From JABDGC01 sp964466595 (GTDB taxonomy: Bacteria; Pseudomonadota; Gammaproteobacteria; DSM-16500), in assembly GCA_964466595.1 (NCBI GenBank), contig CAYXNR010000036.1, positions 1 to 23,219 of the forward strand: a DNA stretch of 23,219 nt, written 5' to 3'. A program made the translations under genes and the position numbers. The notes below the pieces were generated by a model that did no database searches, was not told the origin of the DNA, and worked only from the letters and a program-made list of their open reading frames with translations. Positions 7,174 to 15,021 of this stretch are shown one piece after another (position 1 is the first letter of the stretch; every line of letters starts with the position of its first letter).

Positions 7174-9052
7174 GATAGAGCTTTTCTCCGCGTCGCGTCA
7201 CTTGTCGCCAAAACTTTTTTTCTTTCATTATAATATCGCGCAAGGCTTGTTGGCGATAGCACTTTATAAAACGCCAATAGTCGCGCTTTGATAAGCCTTG
7301 CTCCCGGCTTGAAAAATAAAGACCGGCTAAATCTTTCACCACCCAGCGGCTAGTTAAACTGTGATGGCGGCCTGCACGATGCAGGTCGATTAAATAGAGT
7401 TTGAGGGTTTCCTGCAATGAGGTCGTCTGCTTTGTGGAAAGCGATTGAGGATCCAGCAAAAAATGGCAGAGATAAAAATCTCGATGATGAATACCATTTT
7501 CATGCATGATTTTGGCTATATGGGCTAATTTACGGATGAGGGCTAATTTCAGAGAAAAAGGAGGTGGCTCGGTTTTCCAGTGACGACAGAAATCTTCGAG
7601 GCTGATGCTTGGTTTGATTTCTTCCATGACGAGATAGGATTGCAAGCGAGCCGGATTCCATCCCCGGCAAGCATAGGCGCGAACCCGAGGGGTTAAAATA
7701 GAAAGCGCTTGTAGCTTTTGTAGCGCCAGCCATTCTTTTTTAGCACTGAGAACGGGCAGCTTCAATTGAATTAAATTTTTAAAAATTTCTTTCCAGCCGA
7801 CGCCGCGATGCTGTTTGATAAAATAAGCTTCTTGGTTTATGACTAAGCGCTGTGTACTTCGTCCTTTTTGTTCACGAAAGCATTCACCGCTTAGCTGCAT
7901 GAATTCATCAAAGCTCTTTTTTGCAAAGGGATCCGATCCCAGGGTTTCTAGGAAGGCGAGCGCTTTTTCAGGCAAACTATAAATATCAGCTTTTTCAGCA
8001 AAAGCCAGAGCATTTTTTTTCCATTGTGCCTGCTTGGGAGCTAAGCGTAGCTTGTGCAAGGCCTGATTAAATTGAGTTTGATCAAAGGGCGCCGGCAAGA
8101 CCATGCCTGCCTCGGCTTCCTTGACATAGGGCGCATAACCACAGACTTCTACTGTTAAAACCGGCAAACCAGCAACCAAGGCTTCTAAAATAACCGTACC
8201 CGTATTTTCATGATAGGCCGGATGAATGAGTAAATCAGCTGCTAAGAAAAAATCAGCGACATCCTGTCGTCCGCCAAAAAATTGAACTTGCTCTGCAGAA
8301 AGATTTAAATCCTTTGCCAGTTTCAAAAAAGGGGCGGGTTTATCCTGTCCGACGATCCACAGGCGGGTTTTGTTTTTTAACTCGGGAGGAAGAGCAGCCA
8401 GTCCTTGTAAAGCCCGATCCAGACCCTTGGTTTTAAAACTGGAGCCCACCAGAAGCAGAAGATAGCATGCTGGCGGAACAGCATAGCGGTGGCGAAGCGC
8501 TTCTCGAGTTAATGGGGCTTGTGGTCCCGCCTTTCGATCTGCTGAGATACCCGGCGGCAAGAGATGAAAACGCTCTTCCGGCAAGTGATAACAGCTGCGG
8601 TATACTTCTTGTTGCTGCTTTGCCAAAGTCAGAATTTTAACCGAGGCTGTGGGAGAAAATACCGCGCGTTCATCCTGAAGATAGTGACGATAACGCGGCA
8701 GAAAGGCATACCAAAAAGCTTTGCTTTCTTGAAGCCGTGCTTGATAACAAACATCAGCGGCATAATAAACATCGAGGCCGGGCATTTTATTGAAGCCGAC
8801 AATGCAATCGACATGCTGATTCTGCAAGTGTTTTTTAAGGCTGCGCGCAAAGGAACGGCAGCGGCTGTGGTTTTGCCAAGAGGAGACAGGTAGTATTTCA
8901 AGCTGCAAACCAGGTTCTCGTTCACCTTCCCAGGCGCCAGTGTAAACGACCACCTCATGACCGCGTTCTACACAGAGACGGGCAAGGCGTAAAAAATCGC
9001 GCTGCAAACCGCCAAAAGGAAAATATCGATATAAACAAAAAGCGAATTTCAT
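7154..9052 (-). CDS. Fused LPS-core glucosyltransferase I (WaaG) and heptose(I) kinase (WaaP)
   Basis: Residues 1-372 are a WaaG-type GT-B glycosyltransferase (GT4). The start AFCLYRYFPFGGLQRDF is nearly identical to WaaG of enterobacteria, VGFNKMPGLDVYYAADVCY follows (85-103), and the EX7E catalytic/nucleotide-sugar motif is at Glu282/Glu290. Residues 374-632 match WaaP (RfaP), which phosphorylates the first core heptose: FIKQHRG with Lys413, PSISLEDFC (481-489), HHRDFYLCHFLLD (522-534) with Asp525, LIDLHRA with Asp556, and LAGLYFSS (575-582). In Escherichia coli these are adjacent separate genes; here one uninterrupted frame of 632 codons carries both. The ATG at 9052 forms an ATGA overlap with the parA stop. 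Both halves look catalytically intact and should act at the cytoplasmic face of the inner membrane. Confidence 0.93.
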   Translation of the reverse strand: MKFAFCLYRYFPFGGLQRDFLRLARLCVERGHEVVVYTGAWEGEREPGLQLEILPVSSWQNHSRCRSFARSLKKHLQNQHVDCIVGFNKMPGLDVYYAADVCYQARLQESKAFWYAFLPRYRHYLQDERAVFSPTASVKILTLAKQQQEVYRSCYHLPEERFHLLPPGISADRKAGPQAPLTREALRHRYAVPPACYLLLLVGSSFKTKGLDRALQGLAALPPELKNKTRLWIVGQDKPAPFLKLAKDLNLSAEQVQFFGGRQDVADFFLAADLLIHPAYHENTGTVILEALVAGLPVLTVEVCGYAPYVKEAEAGMVLPAPFDQTQFNQALHKLRLAPKQAQWKKNALAFAEKADIYSLPEKALAFLETLGSDPFAKKSFDEFMQLSGECFREQKGRSTQRLVINQEAYFIKQHRGVGWKEIFKNLIQLKLPVLSAKKEWLALQKLQALSILTPRVRAYACRGWNPARLQSYLVMEEIKPSISLEDFCRHWKTEPPPFSLKLALIRKLAHIAKIMHENGIHHRDFYLCHFLLDPQSLSTKQTTSLQETLKLYLIDLHRAGRHHSLTSRWVVKDLAGLYFSSREQGLSKRDYWRFIKCYRQQALRDIIMKEKKFWRQVTRRGEKLYHAHALR

Positions 9053-9867
9053 ACGCTAGCTAGCTCTGCCGTGCTTCCTATTGCTGCGCTTGGTTCGGCA
9101 TCCTGCAGTTCCGCTTTTCTTAAAATCTCTCCGGCTAGGGCCATATAGGCGATCGCGCCTTGTGATTTTTCATCGTATTGGATAACAGGCAGGCCATGAC
9201 TGGGCGCCTCTGCTAAGCGGACATTGCGAGGAATGACAGTATGGTAAACGCGGTTGGGAAAATGTTTCAGTAATTGTGCTGAAACATCTACAGCCAAGCG
9301 ATTGCGACCATCGTACATGGTGCGTAGCAGACCTTCAATTTGTAAATGAGGATTGGTGGAGGTGCGGATTTGTTCAATGGTATTGAGTAAGCCGCTTAAA
9401 CCTTCGAGTGCAAAATATTCACATTGGATGGGAACAAGAACCGAATGTGCAGCGGCAAGTGCATTGACCGTTAAAATATTTAAGGAAGGCGGACAATCTA
9501 TCAAAATGAAATCATAATGCGTAGCGGCTTCTATCAAGATTTTTTTAAGTTGAAACTCACGCTCTGCCATTTGCATCAGTTCCACTTCAGCGACAATGAG
9601 TTCATGATAAGTGGGTAATAAGTCATAACCGCTTTGAGTTGTGATCACAGCTTGTGCTAATTCAGTCTCACGCAAAAGTACATGCTGTGCTGCCCACACC
9701 AATTGAGATTTATCCACGCCACTGCCAGCCGTCGTATTGCCTTGAGGATCCAAATCAATCAGTAGCACCTGTCTTTTCATCACCGCGAAAGAAGCGGCAA
9801 GATTAATGCTGGTTGTTGTTTTTCCAACGCCGCCTTTTTGATTGGCTATCGCAATGATTTTTGTCAC
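9049..9867 (-). CDS. parA: Chromosome partitioning ATPase ParA (Soj)
   Basis: ParA is the deviant-Walker ATPase that moves ParB-parS complexes along the nucleoid. The 272 residues show the deviant Walker A KGGVGKTT (11-18), Walker A' LIDLDPQGN (36-44) and Walker B ILIDCPPSLN (121-130), with typical length. The start is a GTG at 9867 with AGGAG 6 bases upstream, overlapping the rsmG stop region. The mnmG-rsmG-parA order is the usual one, but the next gene is waaG/waaP instead of parB. The ATGA overlap with that gene ties LPS-core synthesis to the segregation transcript. Confidence 0.97.
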   Translation of the reverse strand: MTKIIAIANQKGGVGKTTTSINLAASFAVMKRQVLLIDLDPQGNTTAGSGVDKSQLVWAAQHVLLRETELAQAVITTQSGYDLLPTYHELIVAEVELMQMAEREFQLKKILIEAATHYDFILIDCPPSLNILTVNALAAAHSVLVPIQCEYFALEGLSGLLNTIEQIRTSTNPHLQIEGLLRTMYDGRNRLAVDVSAQLLKHFPNRVYHTVIPRNVRLAEAPSHGLPVIQYDEKSQGAIAYMALAGEILRKAELQDAEPSAAIGSTAELASV

Positions 9868-9876
9868 GGAAATCTC

Positions 9877-10506
9877 CTATTGTTGCTGAATACAGACGAC
9901 ATGCCGCTCTGCCCTTAGTCCACGAATTATCAATTTTTGCACATCTATCACCCGAAAGGTAGCTGGAATTTCAGCTAATTCTTTATCAGGATAGCTGCCC
10001 TTCATGGCTAAAAAGTATCCACCAGGAGCAAGTAAATGCGCTGTGGTTTCCAAAAATAGCTGGATTGAGCCAAAAGCCCGTGAAACGATGCAGGTAAAAG
10101 GCTGTGCGGGATGGAAAGCCTCACAGCGGCTGCAAACTACAGTCACGTTTTTTAAGCCTAATTCAGCAATAACCTGAACCAGAAAGCGGGTTTTTTTTTG
10201 GCTTTTATCCAGTAAAACCCAAGTTTTGCTGGGATCGGCTAGCGCCACAGGCAGGCCCGGGAAGCCGCCGCCGCTACCGACATCAAGCAGCAGATTTCCC
10301 TGAAGATAAGGCAGGATGGCTAGGCTATCGAGAACATGTCGATAAACTAGATCTTCTTTGCTCACTAAAGCCGTCAGATTAAAAACCTGATTCCATTTTT
10401 GCAGCTGTTCTAGAAAATAAAGTAATTGTTCTTGGCAGGTAAGAGAAAAGGCATAGTCATTTTCGTGAAGTGCCTGTGCTAGTAAATCTTTAAGTTGGGT
10501 TGACAT
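9877..10506 (-). CDS. rsmG: 16S rRNA (guanine(527)-N7)-methyltransferase RsmG
   Basis: RsmG methylates N7 of G527 in the 530 loop of 16S rRNA using S-adenosylmethionine; loss gives low-level streptomycin resistance in several bacteria. The 209 residues have the family NLTA (43-46), the SAM-binding glycine-rich motif DVGSGGGFPG (75-84), acidic VLLDKS after strand 2, and VSRAF further on. The start ATG at 10506 lies 17 bp inside the end of mnmG without a strong ribosome site, which suggests coupled translation. It is followed after 9 bp by parA. Confidence 0.97.
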   Translation of the reverse strand: MSTQLKDLLAQALHENDYAFSLTCQEQLLYFLEQLQKWNQVFNLTALVSKEDLVYRHVLDSLAILPYLQGNLLLDVGSGGGFPGLPVALADPSKTWVLLDKSQKKTRFLVQVIAELGLKNVTVVCSRCEAFHPAQPFTCIVSRAFGSIQLFLETTAHLLAPGGYFLAMKGSYPDKELAEIPATFRVIDVQKLIIRGLRAERHVVCIQQQ

Positions 10507-12382
10507 ATTTTTTCTGTTTTTTTAGATGCACTAAAAGCAAAGAGATAGCAGCAGGAGTGAGCCCGGGAAGACGGGCTGCCATGCCAAGTGTGCTGGGTTG
10601 GGCCTGAGTTAGTTTTTGTTTTACTTCGGTGGATAAACCAATGACTTGATGATAATCAAGCTCAGGAGGTAGCTGAAAGCTTTCGTGGTGGCGTTGTTTA
10701 GCAATTTCTTCTTGCTGACGCTCGATATAGCCTGCGTATTTAAGCTGAATTTCAATTTGTTCTGCTATGACAGCATCCTTGACCCAGGGTCCAAGTTCAC
10801 TGAGAGAAGACAGCTGATGATAAGAAAGTGTGGGTCGGCGAAGCAACTCAGATAAGCGGTATTCTCGACTTAAGGGTTGATCTAGAAAGGCTTCGAGCGC
10901 TTTCGCAGAGGCTTCTTGCGGGCGAAGCCAAGTTTGATGGAGGCGATCTTGTTCTTGCCTGATGGCAGTGCATTTTTGCTGGAAAGCCTGCCAGCGTGTT
11001 TCGTCGATCAGCTTTAATTCATAGGCTTTCTCGCTTAAACGTAAATCAGCATTATCCTCGCGCAGTAAAAGACGATATTCCGCGCGACTGGTAAACATGC
11101 GATAGGGCTCGAGTGTACCGCGCGTGACAAGATCATCCACTAAAACGCCAAGATAAGCCTCGTCACGTCGCGGTGTCCAGGCTGCTTGTTCTTGAACCAA
11201 GAGCGCGGCATTAATCCCAGCGAGTAAGCCCTGAGCAGCTGCTTCTTCGTAGCCAGTGGTACCATTAATTTGGCCGGCAAAAAATAAACCACGAAGTGCT
11301 TTGGTTTCTAAAGAGAGCTTCAAATCACGGGGATCAAAGAAATCATATTCAATGGCATAACCGGGGCGAGTGAGATGCGCTTTTTCAAAACCACGAATCG
11401 AGCGCACCAAGTCTAATTGAACGGTAAAGGGTAGGCTGGTTGAAATACCATTGGGATAGACTTCATGCGTGCTTAAACCCTCTGGTTCAACAAAGATTTG
11501 ATGTGAGTTGCGATCGGCAAAACGCACAATTTTATCTTCGATAGAGGGGCAATAGCGCGGACCCAGACCCTCAATGGCGCCGGTATAGAGTGGAGATTCA
11601 GCGAGACCTTGACGGATGAGCTCATGGGTTTTTTCATTGGTATGGGTAATAAAACAGGAAATTTGGGGTGGATGCTCTTCTCTTTTCCCCATAAAAGAAA
11701 AGATGGGGGTGGGATTATCCCCGGCTTGTTTTTCCATGACGCTATAGTCAAGGCTGCGTCCATCTAGGCGCGGTGGTGTACCGGTTTTTAGCCGTCCGAC
11801 GCGCAAGGGTAGCTCGCGTAAGCGCTGCGCCAAGGTTTTTGCCGGTGGATCACCAGCTCGTCCGGCCTCATAGTTATTGAGACCAATATGGATTTTTCCG
11901 GCGAGAAAGGTCCCGGCGGTGAGAATCACAGTTTTTGCTTTAATAATAAGACCCATTTGCGTGATCACCCCAACTACACGATCTTGCTCAATGAGGATGT
12001 CATCGACGGCCTGTTGAAAAAGAGCGAGATTAGGCTGATTTTCTAAATAACTCCGGATGGCTTGCTTGTATAAGGACCGATCTGCTTGGGCGCGAGTAGC
12101 ACGCACGGCCGGACCTTTGCTTGCATTTAAAATACGAAACTGAATGCCTGCTCGATCCGCGGCTTTAGCCATGACGCCGCCGAGGGCATCAATTTCTTTG
12201 ACTAAATGTCCTTTGCCAATGCCGCCAATAGCCGGATTGCAGGACATTTGCCCCAGGGTTTCGATATTATGCGTAAGCAGCAGGGTCTTTAAGCCCATGC
12301 GTGCAGGGGCCAAAGCGGCCTCGGTTCCAGCATGGCCACCGCCTACAACGATCACATCAAAGGTTTGTTTTAAGTCAAGCAT
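10490..12382 (-). CDS. mnmG: tRNA uridine-5-carboxymethylaminomethyl(34) synthesis enzyme MnmG (GidA)
   Basis: MnmG is the FAD-dependent partner of MnmE in wobble-uridine modification. The 630 residues begin MLDLKQTFDVIVVGGGHAGT, with the Rossmann FAD motif GGGHAG (14-19), followed by the family signature GQMSCNPAIGGIGKGHL (44-60). The C-terminal helical domain ends in the typical AISLLLVHLKKQ stretch. I start at the ATG 12382: the open frame extends 41 codons further, to 12505, but that extension has no family similarity and overlaps the dsbB promoter. No clear Shine-Dalgarno precedes 12382. It heads the mnmG-rsmG-parA-waaG/P-kinase operon. A leader hairpin with a GCGA tetraloop can form at 12464-12486. 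Confidence 0.97.
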   Translation of the reverse strand: MLDLKQTFDVIVVGGGHAGTEAALAPARMGLKTLLLTHNIETLGQMSCNPAIGGIGKGHLVKEIDALGGVMAKAADRAGIQFRILNASKGPAVRATRAQADRSLYKQAIRSYLENQPNLALFQQAVDDILIEQDRVVGVITQMGLIIKAKTVILTAGTFLAGKIHIGLNNYEAGRAGDPPAKTLAQRLRELPLRVGRLKTGTPPRLDGRSLDYSVMEKQAGDNPTPIFSFMGKREEHPPQISCFITHTNEKTHELIRQGLAESPLYTGAIEGLGPRYCPSIEDKIVRFADRNSHQIFVEPEGLSTHEVYPNGISTSLPFTVQLDLVRSIRGFEKAHLTRPGYAIEYDFFDPRDLKLSLETKALRGLFFAGQINGTTGYEEAAAQGLLAGINAALLVQEQAAWTPRRDEAYLGVLVDDLVTRGTLEPYRMFTSRAEYRLLLREDNADLRLSEKAYELKLIDETRWQAFQQKCTAIRQEQDRLHQTWLRPQEASAKALEAFLDQPLSREYRLSELLRRPTLSYHQLSSLSELGPWVKDAVIAEQIEIQLKYAGYIERQQEEIAKQRHHESFQLPPELDYHQVIGLSTEVKQKLTQAQPSTLGMAARLPGLTPAAISLLLVHLKKQKKYVNPT

Positions 12383-12472
12383 GGGTGGGATTGTAAAGGA
12401 AAATAAGGAGGAGTCTATGGGGGAGCAGCAAGAGGACTGGAGACACGCCCTAATATCCATAAGGGCGGCCAC

Positions 12473-12501
12473 TTCGCAGTAGCGCCTAAAATGAGTATAA
12501 T
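12473..12501 (+). promoter_or_regulatory. Probable sigma70 promoter of dsbB
   Basis: TTCGCA (12473-12478), a 17-base spacer and a perfect TATAAT (12496-12501) lie 33 bases before the dsbB ATG. The same hexamer pair and spacing precede glmU. On the opposite strand TATACT (12494-12499) overlaps the -10 and could serve mnmG, but I see no good -35 for it. Confidence 0.6.
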
Positions 12502-12534
12502 CCACGGATTCTTATTGAATTAGTAGAGCAAGCC

Positions 12535-13047
12535 ATGCTAAAACCCTGCCCCTCTCGCTGGTTTTATTTAAGCCAGTTCTTGGCAACTACAGCCATCCTA
12601 GCCTTGGCCTATGGTCTCGAATATTTCCAAGGACTCATTCCTTGCGCGCTCTGCGAAGTGCAAAGGCTCTGTTTTGGCTTGCTCGCTTTCTTATTTTTAT
12701 TAGCTAGCATCCTTCCCCTTAAAAAAGCCCCGCAGGTTCTCGTCAATCTTCTCTTAGTCAGCATGAGCTTATTCGGTGCCTTATTTGCTGGCAGACAGGT
12801 CTTTCTACAATATCTTCCCGCCTCCTTTGATTTTGGTACCTGTGAGGCGAGCCTGCAGTATATGCTCGATATCATGCCCTGGTATGAGGTCTTGCGAAAT
12901 GTTTTCTTGGGCGGTCCAGAATGCGCAAAGATCAATGGTAGCTTTTTGCATTTGAGTTTTGCCGCTTGGGCCTTATTTTTGTTTATTGTTTTTTTTCTAT
13001 TGGCCTTCAGACAGGGGCTGGGTTGGCTGGTTCAAGACGATAAATAA
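12535..13047 (+). CDS. dsbB: Disulfide bond formation protein DsbB
   Basis: DsbB is the inner-membrane quinone reductase that reoxidises periplasmic DsbA. The 170 residues show four hydrophobic segments (about 10-30, 46-62, 68-88, 138-158). The first redox pair is CALC (37-40), at the end of the first periplasmic loop. The second pair is Cys103 and Cys130, in the second loop, with the conserved MPWYEVL between them. All four functional cysteines are present at nearly the same positions as in Escherichia coli. Its own promoter is at 12473-12501. The 3' end overlaps the SET-domain gene on the other strand by 16 bp, with no terminator visible. Confidence 0.94.
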   Translation: MLKPCPSRWFYLSQFLATTAILALAYGLEYFQGLIPCALCEVQRLCFGLLAFLFLLASILPLKKAPQVLVNLLLVSMSLFGALFAGRQVFLQYLPASFDFGTCEASLQYMLDIMPWYEVLRNVFLGGPECAKINGSFLHLSFAAWALFLFIVFFLLAFRQGLGWLVQDDK

Positions 13048-13511
13048 TGCAAGCCCTGCAGAAAGACAAAATAAGAAAAAATAAGAAGACCGCTGCGAAA
13101 GATTATACGACCACTATAGAAATAAACTCGATGCCACAAGGTGAGGGTTAGAGGTCGCAGATTTCGACTGGAAAACCAATCTTTGCCGTAGTACGAAAGA
13201 AGCTCTTCTCCTGCACGAATAGGCCGAAGGGTAGTGAAAAGAAGAAGATTTTCTGTCGGATCGTAGTCGAACCTAACATTGGGTGTGTCCGAATGATTAT
13301 AAATCGAGCCATAGCCAAAGGAGAGGGCTCTTTTCCCTTGGCAAGCGAAAGAATATTTATAAAATAGCTCTGATTCATCTTCAAAAAAAACAAGGGGGCA
13401 TTTTTCAATGAGCATAGCTTTCGGTAAATTCTGTGCTGCAAACACACCATAGCCATGAATAGGAGATTTCTTGACGTAAATCGGTCCTTGATAAAGATGA
13501 TCTTTTGACAT
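13032..13511 (-). CDS. Small SET-domain protein with C-terminal membrane segment (putative protein lysine methyltransferase)
   Basis: SET domains transfer methyl groups from SAM to protein lysines and are mostly eukaryotic, but occur in bacteria, especially host-associated ones. Visible motifs in the 159 residues are HGYGVFA (19-25, the start of the SET fold), NHSDTPN (72-78, SAM-binding/pseudoknot) and GEELLSYYG (101-109, with the catalytic-region Tyr). There is no Cys-rich post-SET. Instead the chain ends in a hydrophobic stretch (about 135-156) that probably anchors it in a membrane. The start ATG at 13511 has AAGGAT 10 bases upstream. It converges on dsbB and diverges from the HD gene. 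The substrate is unknown; a bacterial target or a secreted effector role are both possible. Confidence 0.8.
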   Translation of the reverse strand: MSKDHLYQGPIYVKKSPIHGYGVFAAQNLPKAMLIEKCPLVFFEDESELFYKYSFACQGKRALSFGYGSIYNHSDTPNVRFDYDPTENLLLFTTLRPIRAGEELLSYYGKDWFSSRNLRPLTLTLWHRVYFYSGRIIFRSGLLIFSYFVFLQGLHYLSS

Positions 13512-13532
13512 AGCAAGGTTGATCCTTATGCT

Positions 13533-13562
13533 AAAATAGGCTAACTCGTTTTCTTAAATCAA
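13533..13562 (-). promoter_or_regulatory. Possible promoter of the SET-domain gene
   Basis: On the minus strand TTGATT (13557-13562), an 18-base spacer and TATTTT (13533-13538) precede the ATG by about 21 bases. Both hexamers are imperfect (about 4/6 each). Confidence 0.35.
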
Positions 13563-13630
13563 AGAGGCAGTATAAGAAAACGCTTCAATAACAGAGTACT
13601 TTACTTAAAAAACGAAATAAAGGTTAGAAA

Positions 13631-15016
13631 ATGAGTAGTAATCAAAATCGCTATCATGTCATTAAAGACCCCGTGCATGGGACGATGCAGTTTACAGATG
13701 TTGAAGACAGTTGGGTCAAGCCTTTTATTAATAGTGCGCATTTTCAGCGGCTGCGACATATCAAGCAATTAGGCATGGGGGATTTAATTTTTCCCGGCGC
13801 AGTGCATACGCGGTTTAATCACTGCTTGGGTTGTTGTTACATTGGCAGCCAAATTGCGCATAAGATTGGCTTGGTGGATGAGGAAAGACAATTGGTCATG
13901 ATCGCCTGTCTTTTGCACGACCTTGGCCATGGTCCTTTTTCTCATACCTTCGAGGATCTTTTTTACCAGAAACAAATTCGCCACGAAGATTGGACGCCTT
14001 TATTTCTTGCTGATTATCGTCGCTCTGAATTTTTTGAAAATTATAATCATTGCAATCCACGTTATTTGTTGACTGAAGCGAAGTTTTCTCAGATTGAAAA
14101 CATGATTATGCATCGCTCGCCTATAAAAAATGTCTTAGCTGATATTGTGTCTTCGCAACTCGATGCAGATCGTCTCGACTATTTGCTGCGCGACAGCCAT
14201 TTTTGCGGGGTCACCTATGGCCAATTCGATTTCCGTTGGATGCTACATTGTATGGCGATTGTAAATGATAAGCAGCATGAACGCCTAGGCATCACGTATA
14301 AAGGCATGGGGGTGGTCGAGCATTATTTAATGGCGCGGCGTCTCATGATACGCAATATTTATTATTCGCAAAAAAAACTAGCGCTGGAATTTTTATTGGT
14401 GCAAGTGCTGTCGCTGCTTTCGCAACAATTAGATAATAAAATTTACCAAGAAATACGTCGTAGCCGTTTAGGACTTTTTCTCGCACGGGTGAATGACTTT
14501 AATCAAAAAGCGATTGCGGGAAAAGAGAGTCCAAGCAGCAAAGACAATTTTTTACAAGACTGTTTTCCGATTTACAAAGACTTGTGTGATTATGATGTTT
14601 TTTCTTTGCTTCAACGCTTAGTAGAAATGAAAAACAGTCCCGTCTCTCAACTTGCACAGCGTCTTCATGCTCGTGAAATTCCTAAAATCATTCGCCTCGA
14701 TTTTATGAATTTGGCGAAGGTAGAAGAAGAGATCGCAGCATTTCAAGCCGCTCATCACAAGACCATTCAAAGCTGGCAGCTTGCTCTTATCAAAACACCG
14801 CATCAATCCTATCTCGCTCATCATGATCCGATTCTTGTGGTGAATGAGCAGAATGAGGTGCGGCCGATTAATGAGAGCTCGCTTTTGATTAATGCGATTT
14901 CAGATCAATATGAGCAAACAGCTTTTCTTTGTGTTGATCGGGCTTTGATGGCAGATAAAAAGGTAGAAGCTTGGGTGAAGAAGCTGAGAGCGCAGGAAGG
15001 AGTGGCTGCTGGTTGA
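13631..15016 (+). CDS. SAMHD1-like HD-domain phosphohydrolase
   Basis: This is an HD-superfamily metal-dependent phosphohydrolase of the COG1078/SAMHD1-like group, whose characterised members are (d)NTP triphosphohydrolases. The N-terminus KDPVHGTMQF (12-21), FQRLRHIKQLG (38-48) and RFNHCLG (61-67) match the family. The metal site is His64, His96-Asp97 in HDLGHGPFSH (96-105), and Asp178/Asp180 in SSQLDADRLDYLLRDS (174-189). The position equal to SAMHD1 Asp218 appears to be Glu108 (followed by Asp109). The C-terminal half is helical and typical for the group; no SAM domain is present. AAAGG 8 bases before the ATG supports the start. It diverges from the SET gene and ends 5 bp from the convergent orphan gene. 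The natural substrate (dNTPs, GTP or other) cannot be told from sequence. Confidence 0.87.
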   Translation: MSSNQNRYHVIKDPVHGTMQFTDVEDSWVKPFINSAHFQRLRHIKQLGMGDLIFPGAVHTRFNHCLGCCYIGSQIAHKIGLVDEERQLVMIACLLHDLGHGPFSHTFEDLFYQKQIRHEDWTPLFLADYRRSEFFENYNHCNPRYLLTEAKFSQIENMIMHRSPIKNVLADIVSSQLDADRLDYLLRDSHFCGVTYGQFDFRWMLHCMAIVNDKQHERLGITYKGMGVVEHYLMARRLMIRNIYYSQKKLALEFLLVQVLSLLSQQLDNKIYQEIRRSRLGLFLARVNDFNQKAIAGKESPSSKDNFLQDCFPIYKDLCDYDVFSLLQRLVEMKNSPVSQLAQRLHAREIPKIIRLDFMNLAKVEEEIAAFQAAHHKTIQSWQLALIKTPHQSYLAHHDPILVVNEQNEVRPINESSLLINAISDQYEQTAFLCVDRALMADKKVEAWVKKLRAQEGVAAG

Positions 15017-15021
15017 GGTTT

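Noticed and set aside
8564..8958. Overlapping 109-codon frames on both strands
   Set aside because: Both lie entirely inside the WaaG domain, which has clear family similarity.
9710..9718. DnaA-box-like TTATCCACG
   Set aside because: A single 8/9 match inside parA, without neighbours or an AT-rich unwinding region.
12144..12482. 112-codon plus-strand frame
   Set aside because: Antisense to the well-conserved mnmG N-terminus; only its last 21 codons, outside mnmG, were kept as a weak finding.
13148..13516. 122-codon minus-strand frame
   Set aside because: Alternate frame of the SET-domain gene, which shows the SET motifs.
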